Assembly (NCBI GenBank): GCA_003439945.1
Contig: QVRM01002767.1
Span: forward strand, 158,897-222,896
Length of the DNA: 64,000 nt
DNA from: Dermanyssus gallinae
Lineage: Eukaryota; Arthropoda; Arachnida; Mesostigmata; Dermanyssidae
Reading direction: 5' to 3'
A program made the translations under genes and the position numbers. A model generated the notes under the pieces. The model made no database searches. It worked only from the letters and a program-made list of their open reading frames with translations, and was not told the DNA's origin. Below, piece by piece: positions 35,998 to 47,430 of this stretch (the first letter of the stretch is position 1; the number at the start of each line of letters is the position of its first letter).

Positions 35998-36300
35998 GTG
36001 CGAGTAAAGGATTTACGTGTATCGCATGAAGACCCTCTCAAATCAAGCGCGGATGCAAAGAACAAAGCAGAAGATAAAGAACGTGAGATGGAGGAGGGTA
36101 AGTCTGGTGTTGCAGAGCCTATAACAGTGCTCCGCCAGAGAAAATCGCGGGCATCGAGGGTGACCAAACAAGAAGCAGTGATATTTTCTGCCAGCACTGA
36201 CGGGCTGAAGAATTATTTGAACAAGGTTTGTGACTATATTATGAGCCATGTAAGAGAAACACGGCTTTACAAAAACGGAAGAGCTCGCTATTGTTGTTGA
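35998..36300 (+). pseudogene. Possible retroelement ORF1 fragment (copy B)
   Basis: A 100-codon charged frame with KNKAEDKEREMEEGKSG and RQRKSRASRVTKQ. It is longer than in copy A because A has lost about 120 bases. Gag-like composition only; the assignment is tentative. Confidence 0.3.
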
Positions 36301-37176
36301 TACCGAGTGGGCAGGGGCACCTCTTTGCCCCTGCAAGAGTTAGCGAATGTTAAAATATCTGCCAGAGCAGGTAGAGCACTAGAGTTTTTGCGAAAAAGGC
36401 AACATATCCGGTATGCACCCGTCCATCTCCAAAGATACCATCCTAGCTGCACTTAGATCATCAGGAGCAACTGTGGTAGTTTAAGTTAAAACTATAAATC
36501 TGATGAACAATTTTGAATAAAAAGAAATCGAAAAGAATCGAGGTTATAGTAAGCATTAAGCACCTACGAACCGAGCCGTGTTTTAGCGGTATAGATTCCC
36601 CGGCATTCTCATAGGCGCATGAGGCAAGAAACTAGTTATCATAGGGAATTTCGTGTACAGGCGGCACGGCATAGGGAAGCCTAAAAGAGGGCACACATTC
36701 TGCAACAACGAATAGCCGAGGAAAGCACACTAGTATTTAATGACAATGAGATCACAATTTGTCCAGTAGAGAGCAAACAGCTTTCATAGGCCTAACTCGG
36801 GTGAGCGAATCGGCATTTCCTATGATAGGAAAATGTCGCGTTGCAGAGAAGGAGACCATGTGTAATCACAGATATATATATTTCTTGGTTCAATGATGAA
36901 TTACTGAATTCAATTAAACTTGCCGCCCAGAGAAGACAAAAAAGAAGCAAGAGGCCGAACTTCACAAGTTTTCTCCACAAAAGGAATAGAAACGTCTAGC
37001 TAATACCCGCCCGCAGCAGAATGATTCCGATGAGGACAGCCTTTTGGTCACCTTCAACGTACTTCCCACATTGATTGCCGCATGCGTGTACCGCATACCC
37101 ACGGCGCAGAATGGGCTTCTGCGGGGTTGCCCAACCGAGCGAGCTTTCAGAAATTCTTTGTTATGTATACTTTTTA

Positions 37177-38411
37177 TTTATTATTATTATTTATTTATTA
37201 ACACCCGGGCTGGGTAAGTGTGTTTATGTTACATCACAGTTTTCCACACAACAATCGGTCTAGCGTTTTGCCAGTTCTGCTATGGACCGAACCGCCGGAC
37301 AAACCGCGGCGTGGTATTTATCACATTTACTCCAGCATTCTTTGCATCGACATTCGTCTTGTGGTTCATGGAAGCCCTCCTTGTTACATAGAACGTAATG
37401 AAATCCGTGGGCTGCAAATGCCGTTGTTAAATGGCGATCTTTCACCCCGCTAGCCCTCCACCCAGTGCTTCTCATTGCTGCTGTCCCATAAATTCCCATG
37501 TCTACCTCGCTAATTTTGGTTCGCCAATTTCGCATATAAACGTCAAAGGCGCACGTCTTCTTCAGATTCCATCGTTTTTGTAGCTCCTCTGTCAGCAGTG
37601 GGCCACCTTCCAACACGCGGACAACCCTATTTCTGCATGTATTTGAAAGCGCAAAAACCCTTTTTAGAAAGAAAAACCTTACCCCATCAAGTAAACGCAA
37701 TTCGTCTACTCCCACCTTATCCCATATTAGTGAAATGCCATATGTGGCGATGGGCGCTATCTGTATGCCAAAAAGAGCTACTGCTGCATCGACCGAGAGC
37801 TTATGTGGACATTTAATTGCCGCGGCTGCGATCGTGGCCTTCCTAACCTTCTCCGGGATGTGTGATCGAAAACTACTGCCCCTTGTTGTTAAGGTGAGCC
37901 CTAGGTATGTGAATTTATTTACAAATTTTAATTCCTTTTCCCTGATTTGAAGTACGTCATCCCTGGCCAGACGGCCGCCCCTTCGGAATTTCATGGCTAC
38001 TGTCTTTTCCCAATTAGCCTTTAAGCCCATTTGATCCATGAATGTAACTAGCCGATCCATTGCTTGCTTCACTCTGAAAAGGCTACAACTAAAGATTACT
38101 ACATCATCTGCGTACATTAAAATCTTGGCCCACTCTCGAGTCCAGCCCGTCCTTATCCGTTCAGGGAGCCCACCCAGAAGAACGGAAAACAGTAGTGGAC
38201 TCAGTCCATCGCCCTGTGCGACACCTGTGGTTTGAATTACCCCCGCAATGCCAACCCCGTTGTCAATCAGCACCGTGTTTTGTTTTAAGATGCTGATGAG
38301 CAACCTCAGCATTGCTCCCGGCACTCCTATTTTAGCTAGCTCTTTAACTATCTTATCCCTTGGCGCTATGTCAAACGCCGCTTTTAAATCTACAAACACC
38401 GCATATAGGCA
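37177..38411 (-). mobile_element. 5'-truncated non-LTR retrotransposon with TSD
   Basis: One uninterrupted minus-strand frame from about 38411 to the stop at 37260. It contains FVDLKAAFDIAPRDK, TTGVAQGDGLSPLLFSVLL, a complete RT active site ILMYADDVVIF, FRRGGRLARDDVLQI and a C-terminal CRCKECWSKCDKYHAAVC knuckle. It is truncated at the first RT block. The 3' end is an A/T-rich tail of TAA- and AATA-type repeats. ATACTTTTTA is duplicated at 37167-37176 and 38412-38421, and copy A has the empty site at 10040-10049. Same family as 28660-30882 but younger-looking, since the frame is intact. Confidence 0.92.
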
Positions 38412-38429
38412 ATACTTTTTAAGGAGGTT

Positions 38430-39640
38430 TAGGGCTTAAAGTACATTTACGCACGACTGAGTAAAAGCATGCAAGCTAACCCCCTTAGTATGCTCACGCT
38501 CAAACAGTGTGGGTCTCAACCACCAAACAGCAAGTCTCACCAGCCAGCTTTTGGCGCTTGGCAAGAGTCGAGCCGCAGGGTTGAGGCAAGACCCACTAAA
38601 ACCTTTCATTTATGGACGCCAGTGTCTACATATATGTATCCCCCTAAGATGACTCTCCAGCCTGCGGGATACTTGCCACAGAAAAGTAGCTACACACAGG
38701 TTGCGGGGAAACCGGACAAGCTTTAAATCGTTAGGTCCTGCATGTCGAATCGCGTATAAGAAGCGAGTCTCGTACACTTTCCACTATTCTTCTTCTTCCG
38801 ACCTCTTCCCTTGCCTTCATGATACGTTAAGTGGGCGTCCCAGTTTTTGTCCGACGTGAGCATGCGCAATTAACTCTCCCCGCGTCTCTTCTCTGGGCAT
38901 GCCTCGTCTGGCCTTGGCCCAGGCGCCGCATTTCAGGACCGTATGTTTCGGAGAGTTCATCTCGTTGTACAAACATTGCGTTGAATCAGCCTTCTCTATC
39001 TGGTTTAGATACACCTGGAAATCGCCATGACTGGTGAAAACCAGGAAGAGGGTGAGTAAGACCATCCCCGGGACGACTCATCGATCGGCGGATGTTTGGA
39101 ATGAAATGAAGACTACCTTACAGGTAGTCCTGGTTGTCTGTCCAAGATACTGTTCCACTTATTCTGTCACCAATAGAGTGTTATCTTGCGTTTTTCTTCG
39201 AACTCCTTAGCTAAGTCTGCCTTTAGGCCCTAGAGCACTGTCTGTGCCATTACGAGCGAGGCCGCCGTACTAATAGTGCGATACCTCCGAATGATACGAA
39301 GGGCGCGGGTCCGCTGGACCTTTCTCAAGAGCTTCGTCGTACTTTCTCTTTAGAGAGTACTGCTTGCAATCAGCGAAAAGTACTCTCTAAAGAGGAATTT
39401 CACCCTTCCTGTCGGTATTCTATCCAAGCCTGATGCCTTTCCAAGCTCGATCCGTTTCGCCGCAGCAGGAATTTCGACCTGTGTGACCTCGGGGACGTCA
39501 GTCTCGACCATTTCACCATAGGTTAGCGTCTTAAATGCTGCCCGATTAAAACCATGATGCTGTAGGAAAAAAGTGATAATTACCAGGAGCTTTTCGTCCT
39601 CCGTTAGATGCTTACTCCTTGCTCTGCCAATATTGCCCTT
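38430..39640 (-). pseudogene. R1-type retrotransposon relic (copy B)
   Basis: Same relic as 10034-11280. C-terminal HGDFQVYLNQIEKADSTQC lies near 38950-39030 and the RT entry block near 39400-39470 (here KASGLDRIPTG). The core RT is missing. The LINE at 37177-38411 inserted at its 3' end. Confidence 0.62.
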
Positions 39641-39978
39641 AATGATCTAGTACGGCTTGCCCCGTGACCAGAATACTTATCAACGACCCACTGACCCACT
39701 TGGCTTCAACCGCAATTTCAATATAGGGTTTGAAGATCATCAGAGACTCCACTTTAAACAATGCGGAACAATTTAGATATCAACGGACGAATGTATAATA
39801 GTCGTATGGAGTATACCCACCGAGAGCAGCATTGAAATAAAACTGGCCCGCACTATTCTAAATAAAAAGTTAAACGAAAAACTGGTGTAGTACAGGGTGA
39901 CCATGCAAGTATTTTTTCGTTCCACCTACCTTACTCAAGTCTGTTTTTCTTCATTATTTTGTGATTAAACTTAAGCAA

Positions 39979-40784
39979 GAGCTTCAACGTACTAAAGCTC
40001 CACGTGCATTCTTTCTCTCATTGAACTCTTTTTAAACAGCATTTCAAAGGGCGCTTAATAAGCGATGCCGAAGGAAAAAATGCCAAAGGAAATCTAGCAC
40101 AAACAATAATTGATAACTGTTACTTTTACTCCAGTTGAAATTTGCTCACGATCAACGATATATATATATATATATATATATTGTTTAGACAGTTTTGGTT
40201 ATATATATATATATATATATCGTTTAGACAGTTTTGGTTATATATATATATTACCAAAGTTTTCTAGCCGCAAAATGCATATTTACACACAGGTATAGGT
40301 TCTGTAGCATGACATTACCACACAGCTAGCGCTAAACAGATATATAAATGCACGAGTTTACTGTGGTAAATTCGCTAGACTTGTCTACTGCATTAAAGCT
40401 AAAGTCTGACCTGATCAGGCATTTTAGCTATTTGCGCGTGACAGTGATACAGCTATTCGTTCAAAATACATATAGGAGGCTATCGAGTCAAGACCATGTG
40501 CATCACGCTGCTACTCCGAAGCCTGTCACAAATAGACATTAACTGAATTTATTCCATTTTTAGTTTAAAACGTTTTCTACCATAATATATTGTCGTTCTC
40601 TGGCTACTGATCTCCCCCCCCCCCCTAGATTTACGGTGTGCACAATAATTCCCTTATTTAAAAATAAGGGCCGAAGAGAACAATGCCATAGGAAATCTAG
40701 CACAAACAATAATTGATAGGCGTTTACTTTTATTCTAGTTGAAATTCCCATATATATATATATATATCGTTCAGACAGTTTTAG

Positions 40785-40820
<36 letters not shown>

Positions 40821-41468
40821 CAGACATTTTAGCTATTTGCGCGTGACACTGATACAGCTATTCGTTCAAAATGCATATAGAAGGCTATCGAGTCAAGACC
40901 ATGTGCATCACGCTGCTACTCCGGAGCCTGTCACAAATAGACATTAACTGAATTTATTCCCTTTAAAGTTTAAAAATTTTCTACCATAATATATTGTCGT
41001 TCTCTGGCTACTGTTTTTCCCGCTATATTCACGGTGTCCACAATAATTCTCTTATTTAAAAATAAGGCGACCATAAAAACCCGAATAATTACTGTCCAAT
41101 CTCTTTAGTGGATTACCTCTTGAAAGTAATTAAGCAGGTGGTTTAGTCCAGATACGAAGGGCACCATAGTTTGATTTGTTTATTTTCGAGGAATTATTTG
41201 GATTTCGAACGTCAAATTAACGAAGAGTTTCAACGTACTAAGGCTCCACGTGCATTCTTTCAGTCATTGAACTCTTTTTAAAAAGCATTTTAAAGGGCGC
41301 TTAATAAACGATGTCGAAGAGAACAATGCCATAGGAAATCTAGCATAAACAATAATTGATAGACGTTTACTTTTATTCTAGTTGAAATTATATATATATA
41401 TATATATATGTATATATCGTTTAGATGTCGATAGTTTATATCGTTTTAGATATTGTTTTGGTTATATA

Positions 41469-41513
<45 letters not shown>

Positions 41514-42060
41514 TTTCTACCCGCAAAATGCATATCTATACACAGATATAGGTTCTGTAGCATCACTTCATCACAAAGCTAGCGCTAAACAGATATCTAA
41601 ATGCACGAGTTTACTGTGACAAACTTGCTAGATTTGTCTACAATATTAAAACTAAAGCCTGACCTAGTCAGACATTTTAGCTATTTGCGCGTGACAATAA
41701 TCTACAGCTATTTGTTCAAAATGCATATAGAAAGCTATCGAGTCAAGACCATGTGCCTCACGCTGCTACTCCGGAGCCTGTCGCAAATAGACATTAACTG
41801 AATATATTCCATTTAAACTTTTAAAAAAGTTCTACCATAATATACTGCCGTTCTCTGGCTACTGTTCCCCGCTAGATTTACGGTGTCCATAATAATACCC
41901 TTATTTAAAAATAAAGGCGACCATAATAACCCGAATAATTACTGTTCAATATCTTTAGTGGATTACCTATTCAGTAGGTAAAGTAATTAAAAAGGTGGTT
42001 AAGTTTAGATACGAAGGGCATCTTAGTTCAATTTGTTTCTTTTCGAGAAATCAGTTTGGA
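39979..42060. repeat. Tandem repeat units of about 1.2 kb, partly RT-derived
   Basis: TTCAACGTACTAAAGCTCC starts units at about 39982 and, with one change, 41227. GCTATTTGCGCGTGACA recurs near 40428, 40838 and 41680, and once in copy A near 11962. TA microsatellites (40158-40182, 40786-40816, 41464-41507 and others) precede each. The NNYCPISLVDYLLKVI stretch near 41085 recurs as NNYCSISLVDYL near 41938; both resemble RT block 2. So part of the unit is duplicated retroelement sequence. Confidence 0.8.
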
Positions 42061-43054
42061 TTTTGTAAGGCACGCTTAACGGAAATTGCCCCCGCTTATA
42101 ATATATCAGGAAGTCGTGAATTCTTTTCAAAATGACCGACTTTGCCTCACTGTATTTTTAAATATTTCTGCCGCCTTTAACTGCCTTAATCATTCGTTGT
42201 TTTCACATATGCCCAAAAATCTTGGTTGTGATGGTACTGTTGTGTCTTGATTTAGGTCAAGCCTAACGGAGATACAGCAGGCTGTAAAGTTAGGTTGTTT
42301 TGAATCGCCTTTAGAAAGTGGGAACATCGGGACGCCGCTACTAAATGTCTGGGCTAACCTGTACATGAGACGTTTCGATGGCATGCTCACTTCGATGTTC
42401 TTATGCTATGTGGTTATTTTATCTATTTATCGTCTACGAGAACCTGTCGAGGATAATTTTATGGGGTATAAAGTTACCAATGTTTGTTATGATATCTCTA
42501 TTTGGGGAATTCGTAATAGGGGTGTAACTGATAGGGCGGAAGTCATTCAGAATGAAGCTCTCAGAATAGAACAGTTTTTAACTTGCGCTGTAGCGATTCG
42601 ATTCGTAAGTGTTGTCAAGACTTTGAGCTTTTACCACTTAGGACTATTTACACGGTAAAAATTGTTGCTTGCATTTAAGATGTATAGAGGAGTTATTTCG
42701 GATGATGCTACCTGTTTCGTAAGAGCTGCTGTTAGACGCACAACTTGACGTGCAACTAAATTTGTGAGATCCGTAGCTCTAAAGAAGTCCACTTGTCATG
42801 CTTTCGCGTGCACTCTGCCGCACACACCTATCTGGACCGAGCTTTCTAAGGAAATTCGCGTATTCACCTCAGTCAAATTATTTACACGTGAGGTGAAAAA
42901 ATGGGTAACGAGTAAAACATCTAGTCAGAATCAGTTATCTGTCAATAGGTTGAAGAAAATGTGTCATGCATGTGAACGGGGGAAGTTTGAAAAATATATA
43001 ATGTTAGTGCTTTTACACATTTTATATTTTTTATGCGAGAACTTGAGCATTTGA
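41930..43054 (+). pseudogene. Decayed CR1/jockey-like reverse transcriptase
   Basis: Successive RT motifs in shifting frames: NNYCSISLVDYL, QFGFCKARLTEIA (about 42051), VFLNISAAFNCLNHS (about 42150), VKLGCFESPLESGNIGTP (about 42280), IWGIRN with a QNEALR block (about 42500-42580), and a C-terminal frame 42764-43054. The active-site YADD is not found. Best match within the window is the element at 60864-62919. Confidence 0.72.
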
Positions 43055-44582
43055 GATTGAAAAAAATGGTCGGTCTACACAAAACGTGTTCTCGGAATGC
43101 CATACAAAACACCGGCAACTATAACCGTGAAGTTTGGCTAAAAACTGAGCTCGATAGAAGATAATTTTATCGTAAACAAAATGAGTTTGCCGCACCAGTT
43201 GTACAATAATAGCAAACGCAATGTTGCAAAGTAAAGGCAAGTCAACAGAGATACACTCTGCAGCCTGTCCTGGCTTGAACATTATCAACATATATACCTA
43301 AAAAACTGCTACTGCTTTCAGATATAAAACTGTGCTTGCAGGTATTGTAGCATGAGAAGGAGAAATTGACCGCTATCATCTGCAACAGTGGGGTGCGAAG
43401 CAGATACATCCTTAGTAAGCACAGCGGTAAGAGGAATGTGCTAGGCAGAGATAAATCGATAAAACTTCTAGTGTGTGTGATGTAAACCATGTGTTCATAT
43501 TTACGAGGATACTCATGACTGGCTTTGACAGAATTGGACGGCGTAATCATCCGGTAGAGACATTTGTCAATTAGTCCGCTGGGACACCCATTTCAAAGCG
43601 TGTTTGCAGGTGTTTGTAGGTATTAGAATTACTACGACGAAAACACGAGTTGCATCTCGCTGGTTAGAAACTATCCTATAAGTAAGTCGTAGTGAGGACG
43701 TTTTGCAAGAAAGAAGCGTATCGTTGAATTGGGTCGAACTACCGACTAATTGGTACGCCATGACGGTTCAGCCCAAAACTAGCTGTGTGCACGGAAGCGA
43801 ACCGACGCTGTCGACCGACTGTAGACGATCTGCCAGGAGCAACCACATGTGATAGCAAAGTTTTTCGCAGTGAAGAGAATCACGTAGCAGTTGACACGGC
43901 GATGCGGCAATGCGAACGAAGCGAAGCAGGGGCTGAATAAGAGACAAGATTTGTGCTAAGATGACCGTTTGAAAGTGCAAAGTTTTAGTGGCCTGCACTC
44001 AATCTGCCCAAATATCAACTCTGCCCAAGTCTTTCTGCCATTGGGTCTTGTCTTTACCGTCTTTCCGTCGAGCAGGTCGGCTCCCAGAAGCGTCCATTCG
44101 TGAAACGGAGAGGAGAGGTAATAGGGTCCTGCTGGCGAGGTCGACTTGTAGGTTAGGCCTGGCAAAATTGAGTGAGTCTAGGCGGCGTGCTTACCATGGC
44201 CCTCATCGGTCGAACTTGCCAGGATTGCCCTGATCACTTGCCCATCCACACAAATGAAGATAATCCTCACTAACCAGTTCGATCTAATCACTCATATAAT
44301 AAAAAGCAGCGGCTTGTGGGAGGCAGACTGGCGCTTGTTCTGACATCCGAAAGTATCGTGCAAAACGCTCGAGGTCTTGTCGGGCACTAGCTTTCAGCAA
44401 GCAGGAACAGTCTTTCTAAATACAGGATTTACAATTATTATATTGAATGTTATGTTAATGTTATTATTATGTTAATGTTATTTAATGTTAATATTGTTGT
44501 TATTTAATGTTAATATTGTTGTTATTTAATGTTATGTTAATTAATTGTTATGTTTTATATAAAAAAATTATATATATATATA
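43055..44582. other. Intergenic sequence, nothing recognised
   Basis: Only background frames on either strand. 44440-44550 is a low-complexity run of ATGTTA- and TTATT-like units leading into the TA tract hit by the next mariner. Confidence 0.5.
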
Positions 44583-44584
44583 TA

Positions 44585-45905
44585 CGCGGCGTGTTCAAAA
44601 AGTATCGCGACTTTTGTGTTTTTTCAAAAATTATTCATTTATTCATGAATATCTATTTTGTCCCCTTCAAAGTAATCCCCATGAGATATTATACACTTGT
44701 GCCAACGGTTTTTCCAATCTTCGAAGCACTTCAAAAAATCATTTTTTTTAATCTTGTTCAGCTCCTCCTTCGATGCCGCCTTTATCTCGTCAAGCGTAGC
44801 GTAACGTCGTCCTTTCATGGGCCTTTTCAGTTTAGGGAACAAGAAAATGTCACAGGGGGCCAGATCTGGGGAATACGGTGGCTGCGGCATCATTAGTGTG
44901 TTGTTTTTGGCCAAAAACTCGCGCACAAGCAACGATGTGTGAGCAGGGGCGTTATCGTGGTGCAAAAGCCAATTTTTGTTCTTCCACAAATCCGGGCGTT
45001 TCTGGCGGATTGCTTCGCGCAAATTGCGCATAACTTGCAGGTAATATTCCTTATTGACCGTTCTACCCTGTGGCAAGAACTCATGATGCACCACGCCCCT
45101 GCAATCGAAGAAAACTGTCAGCAAAACTTTCACATTCGACCGAACTTGGCGCGCTTTTTTCGGTCTTGGTTCGTGCGGCAGCTTCCATTGAGATGATTGA
45201 GCTTTGGTTTCCACGTCATAACCATAAACCCACGATTCGTCACCAGTTATGACCCTCTGGAGCAAATTTGGGTCGTCGCGGACAGAGTCCAACATCTCAT
45301 TAGCAATGTTCATGCGATGCTGTTTTTGGTCGCAATTGAGCAATTTTGGTACGAATTTCGCGGCGACCCGTCTCATGCCCAAATCATTGATAAAAATCGA
45401 ATGGCACGAGCCAATCGATATGTTTAGGTCCTCAGCAACTTCTCTAACGGTGATTCGACGATTGGCCAATACCATTTTCTCCACTTTATTAATTTTTTCG
45501 TCTGTTGTTGAAGTGCTCGGGCGTCCGGCACGCTCTTCGTCGTTCACATCTTCTCGGCCTTCTGAGAACATTTTGTACCACCGATAAACGTTGCTTCGGT
45601 CCAAGGTAGCTTCTCCGTATGCCACAGTCAACATTCGGAATGCATCCGCGCACTTAATTTCGTTTTTCACACAAAATTTGATACAGGTTCTTTGATCCAT
45701 TTTTTTGAATAGGTAAAAATCGAAGACGATCCAAAACACGTGCAAGCAAAGCAGCTGTCAACAATTAAGTGAACATTCAAAATGGCCGAGCTTGTCGGCA
45801 TAAGTGAGAGACATGAGTACCAACATAACGCCACAAAAAATCGAAATTCGAATATACGTAACCCCATGAAAATTCAAAAGTCGCGATACGTTTTGAACAC
45901 ACCTC

Positions 45906-45906
<1 letters not shown>
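44585..45906 (-). mobile_element. mariner transposon, apparently complete
   Basis: A 1322-bp element. The ends match as inverted repeats over the first 32 bases with three differences, sharing GTGTTCAAAA and GTATCGCGACTTTTG. TA flanks both sides (44583-44584 and 45907-45908), within a TA microsatellite. It is a different mariner lineage from the copy at 26581, with unrelated ends. Confidence 0.96.
44639..45700 (-). CDS. mariner transposase, 353 aa, no visible breaks
   Basis: DNA cut-and-paste transposase. Start chosen at 45698-45700 (MDQRTC), because the upstream in-frame ATG at 45745 would add an atypical hydrophobic stretch. The N-terminal half holds two helix-turn-helix regions (FRMLTVAYGEATLDRSNVY and ITVREVAEDLNISIGS) with a GRPSTS linker. 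The catalytic triad is complete: TGDESW, HHDNAPAH and SPDLAPCD, with 34 residues between the second and third aspartates. Length is typical for mariner. The family's WVPH motif reads FVPK here, a possible weakening. Inference: potentially active, or very recently so. Confidence 0.93.
   Translation of the reverse strand: MDQRTCIKFCVKNEIKCADAFRMLTVAYGEATLDRSNVYRWYKMFSEGREDVNDEERAGRPSTSTTDEKINKVEKMVLANRRITVREVAEDLNISIGSCHSIFINDLGMRRVAAKFVPKLLNCDQKQHRMNIANEMLDSVRDDPNLLQRVITGDESWVYGYDVETKAQSSQWKLPHEPRPKKARQVRSNVKVLLTVFFDCRGVVHHEFLPQGRTVNKEYYLQVMRNLREAIRQKRPDLWKNKNWLLHHDNAPAHTSLLVREFLAKNNTLMMPQPPYSPDLAPCDIFLFPKLKRPMKGRRYATLDEIKAASKEELNKIKKNDFLKCFEDWKNRWHKCIISHGDYFEGDKIDIHE

Positions 45907-45942
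<36 letters not shown>
45907..45942. repeat. (TA)n microsatellite
   Basis: TA run continuing on the right side of the mariner insertion, followed by a T tract. Confidence 0.95.
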
Positions 45943-45951
<9 letters not shown>

Positions 45952-46141
45952 TATTCTGAAAAAGGTGGTCCGCCCAGACTCACGTAACGAGCAGCAGAAA
46001 AATAAACAGCTCGTGGGACACGTACATCATTTTTAGTCACTATGAGTATTGACAAACACATGCTAGTTCAATAGCTATAATACGGCAAATCCTGGAAAAT
46101 AGTGCCGTTTACGCGTATTTATACTCGCAGTACAATTCATC

Positions 46142-46453
46142 ATGTGTCTAAGTGAAAAAGGTGATACCAAATCGTCGATTAATAACACTATAAGCCTACC
46201 TGCTAGGCTAAGGACGATATCTGGGTCGGAAGACTTGAGCGGAGCCTGTAACAAACGCTTCCATCACACCCAAGTTGCTCTATTCTGTCTAGGCTGCAAA
46301 GTCTGGGTTTATGGTTCCTGCTGTCGTCCCGTCATTCGGCGATTCGGCCTAGCTAAGTTTCGTTCACAACCATTCCTATGCAAGGAATGTTTGAGCCCAG
46401 AACAAGTCAGTGTATGGCGTTATGCCAACGGACGTAGATTACGGATTCGTTAA
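46142..46453 (+). CDS. Short frame with PHD-like zinc finger
   Basis: 103 codons. Residues about 36-85 show cysteine and histidine spacing like a PHD finger: ACNKRFHHTQ, FCLGCKVWVYGSCC and FLCKEC. The usual W-H-xx-C reads W-V-Y-G-S-C. Such fingers occur at the N-terminus of ORF1 of some LINEs and in host chromatin proteins. A retroelement ORF1 fragment is more likely here. No splice sites are clear. Confidence 0.4.
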   Translation: MCLSEKGDTKSSINNTISLPARLRTISGSEDLSGACNKRFHHTQVALFCLGCKVWVYGSCCRPVIRRFGLAKFRSQPFLCKECLSPEQVSVWRYANGRRLRIR

Positions 46454-46871
46454 CAATAACAGACAGTAACGGACAAAACTTATTCTACAGGAACAAACGT
46501 TTGACCTTGTAGGTGAAAAACAACAGGCAATACAGTGATGAGTAGCTTAAGGTCCCCCACGCACACAAACATATGAGTAAAGGCATTTTAACGCGCTGAC
46601 TATACCTTGTAAGGGCCGCCACCCAGCTGCACAGAAGAGGTTTGATCGACGTCGATTGGAAAACGCTTTAGCACGAATACGCACAACATTGTGAAATATA
46701 TTGTTCCAGTAATCATCCCTCAGACACTAGCCATGTTCAGCTCCCCAAAAATAGTATAGTAGTAGCAAGATGCGCCTATATACTCGTACACTACAACAAC
46801 ACGACAATGAAGAATTACAACTGCAAATGCTTTTTATATTAAACTATATTTTATACTATATTTATATATAT

Positions 46872-46904
<33 letters not shown>

Positions 46905-47062
46905 ATACAACCACCACACACACTATATATATTGTGGCCTGGTTAGTTGTGTCTGTTAGACTTGGTGTTGCCATGATTGCCCTATTGCTATATTCCCCTG
47001 CCGGAGAACGCCCATATAAGTCGTTTAATAACGAGTTCGCATAATAGTTCACAGAACTTATA

Positions 47063-47103
<41 letters not shown>

Positions 47104-47430
47104 TTTTAAGAGTATTTGGAAAATAAAGAAGCGATCATACGGATTTAGGAAGCATATGTTTTACGTTACATTAATAAGCTTGATGACCATTTTTTTTGGG
47201 AAAGTCAGGTTGTAAATGCATTGGGATTGCGGGGATAACGATGTGTGGCAGGTTTTTTAATTTATGGCATTTCAAATTATGAATGAAAGTTCATAATAAT
47301 AAACAAATGAACAGAAAAAGTTTCATCAATTTATGCTGGGAAATGGTCTTGAGAGAAGCTAAGTGGAGTCACTAAAATAAATATGCAAGAATTTCACAGG
47401 TACGAATAATAATAGTAGCGGCTAGGAAAT
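46454..47430. other. AT-rich spacer with (TA)n runs
   Basis: TA-rich runs at 46861-46935 and 47060-47097. No genes seen. Confidence 0.5.

Larger units (their letters stand above)
24879..40596. repeat. Segmental duplication, copy B
   Basis: Direct duplicate of 2784-12127, enlarged by a mariner (26581-27870), a LINE (28660-30882), a second LINE (37177-38411), an extra 1.73 kb holding the gene's 5' exons (31139-32871), and small insertions at about 34177-34280 and 34330-34410. Apart from these features the remaining sequence shows no further genes. Confidence 0.93.

Noticed and set aside
45249..45587. 112-codon plus-strand frame
   Set aside because: Shadow of the mariner transposase on the minus strand.
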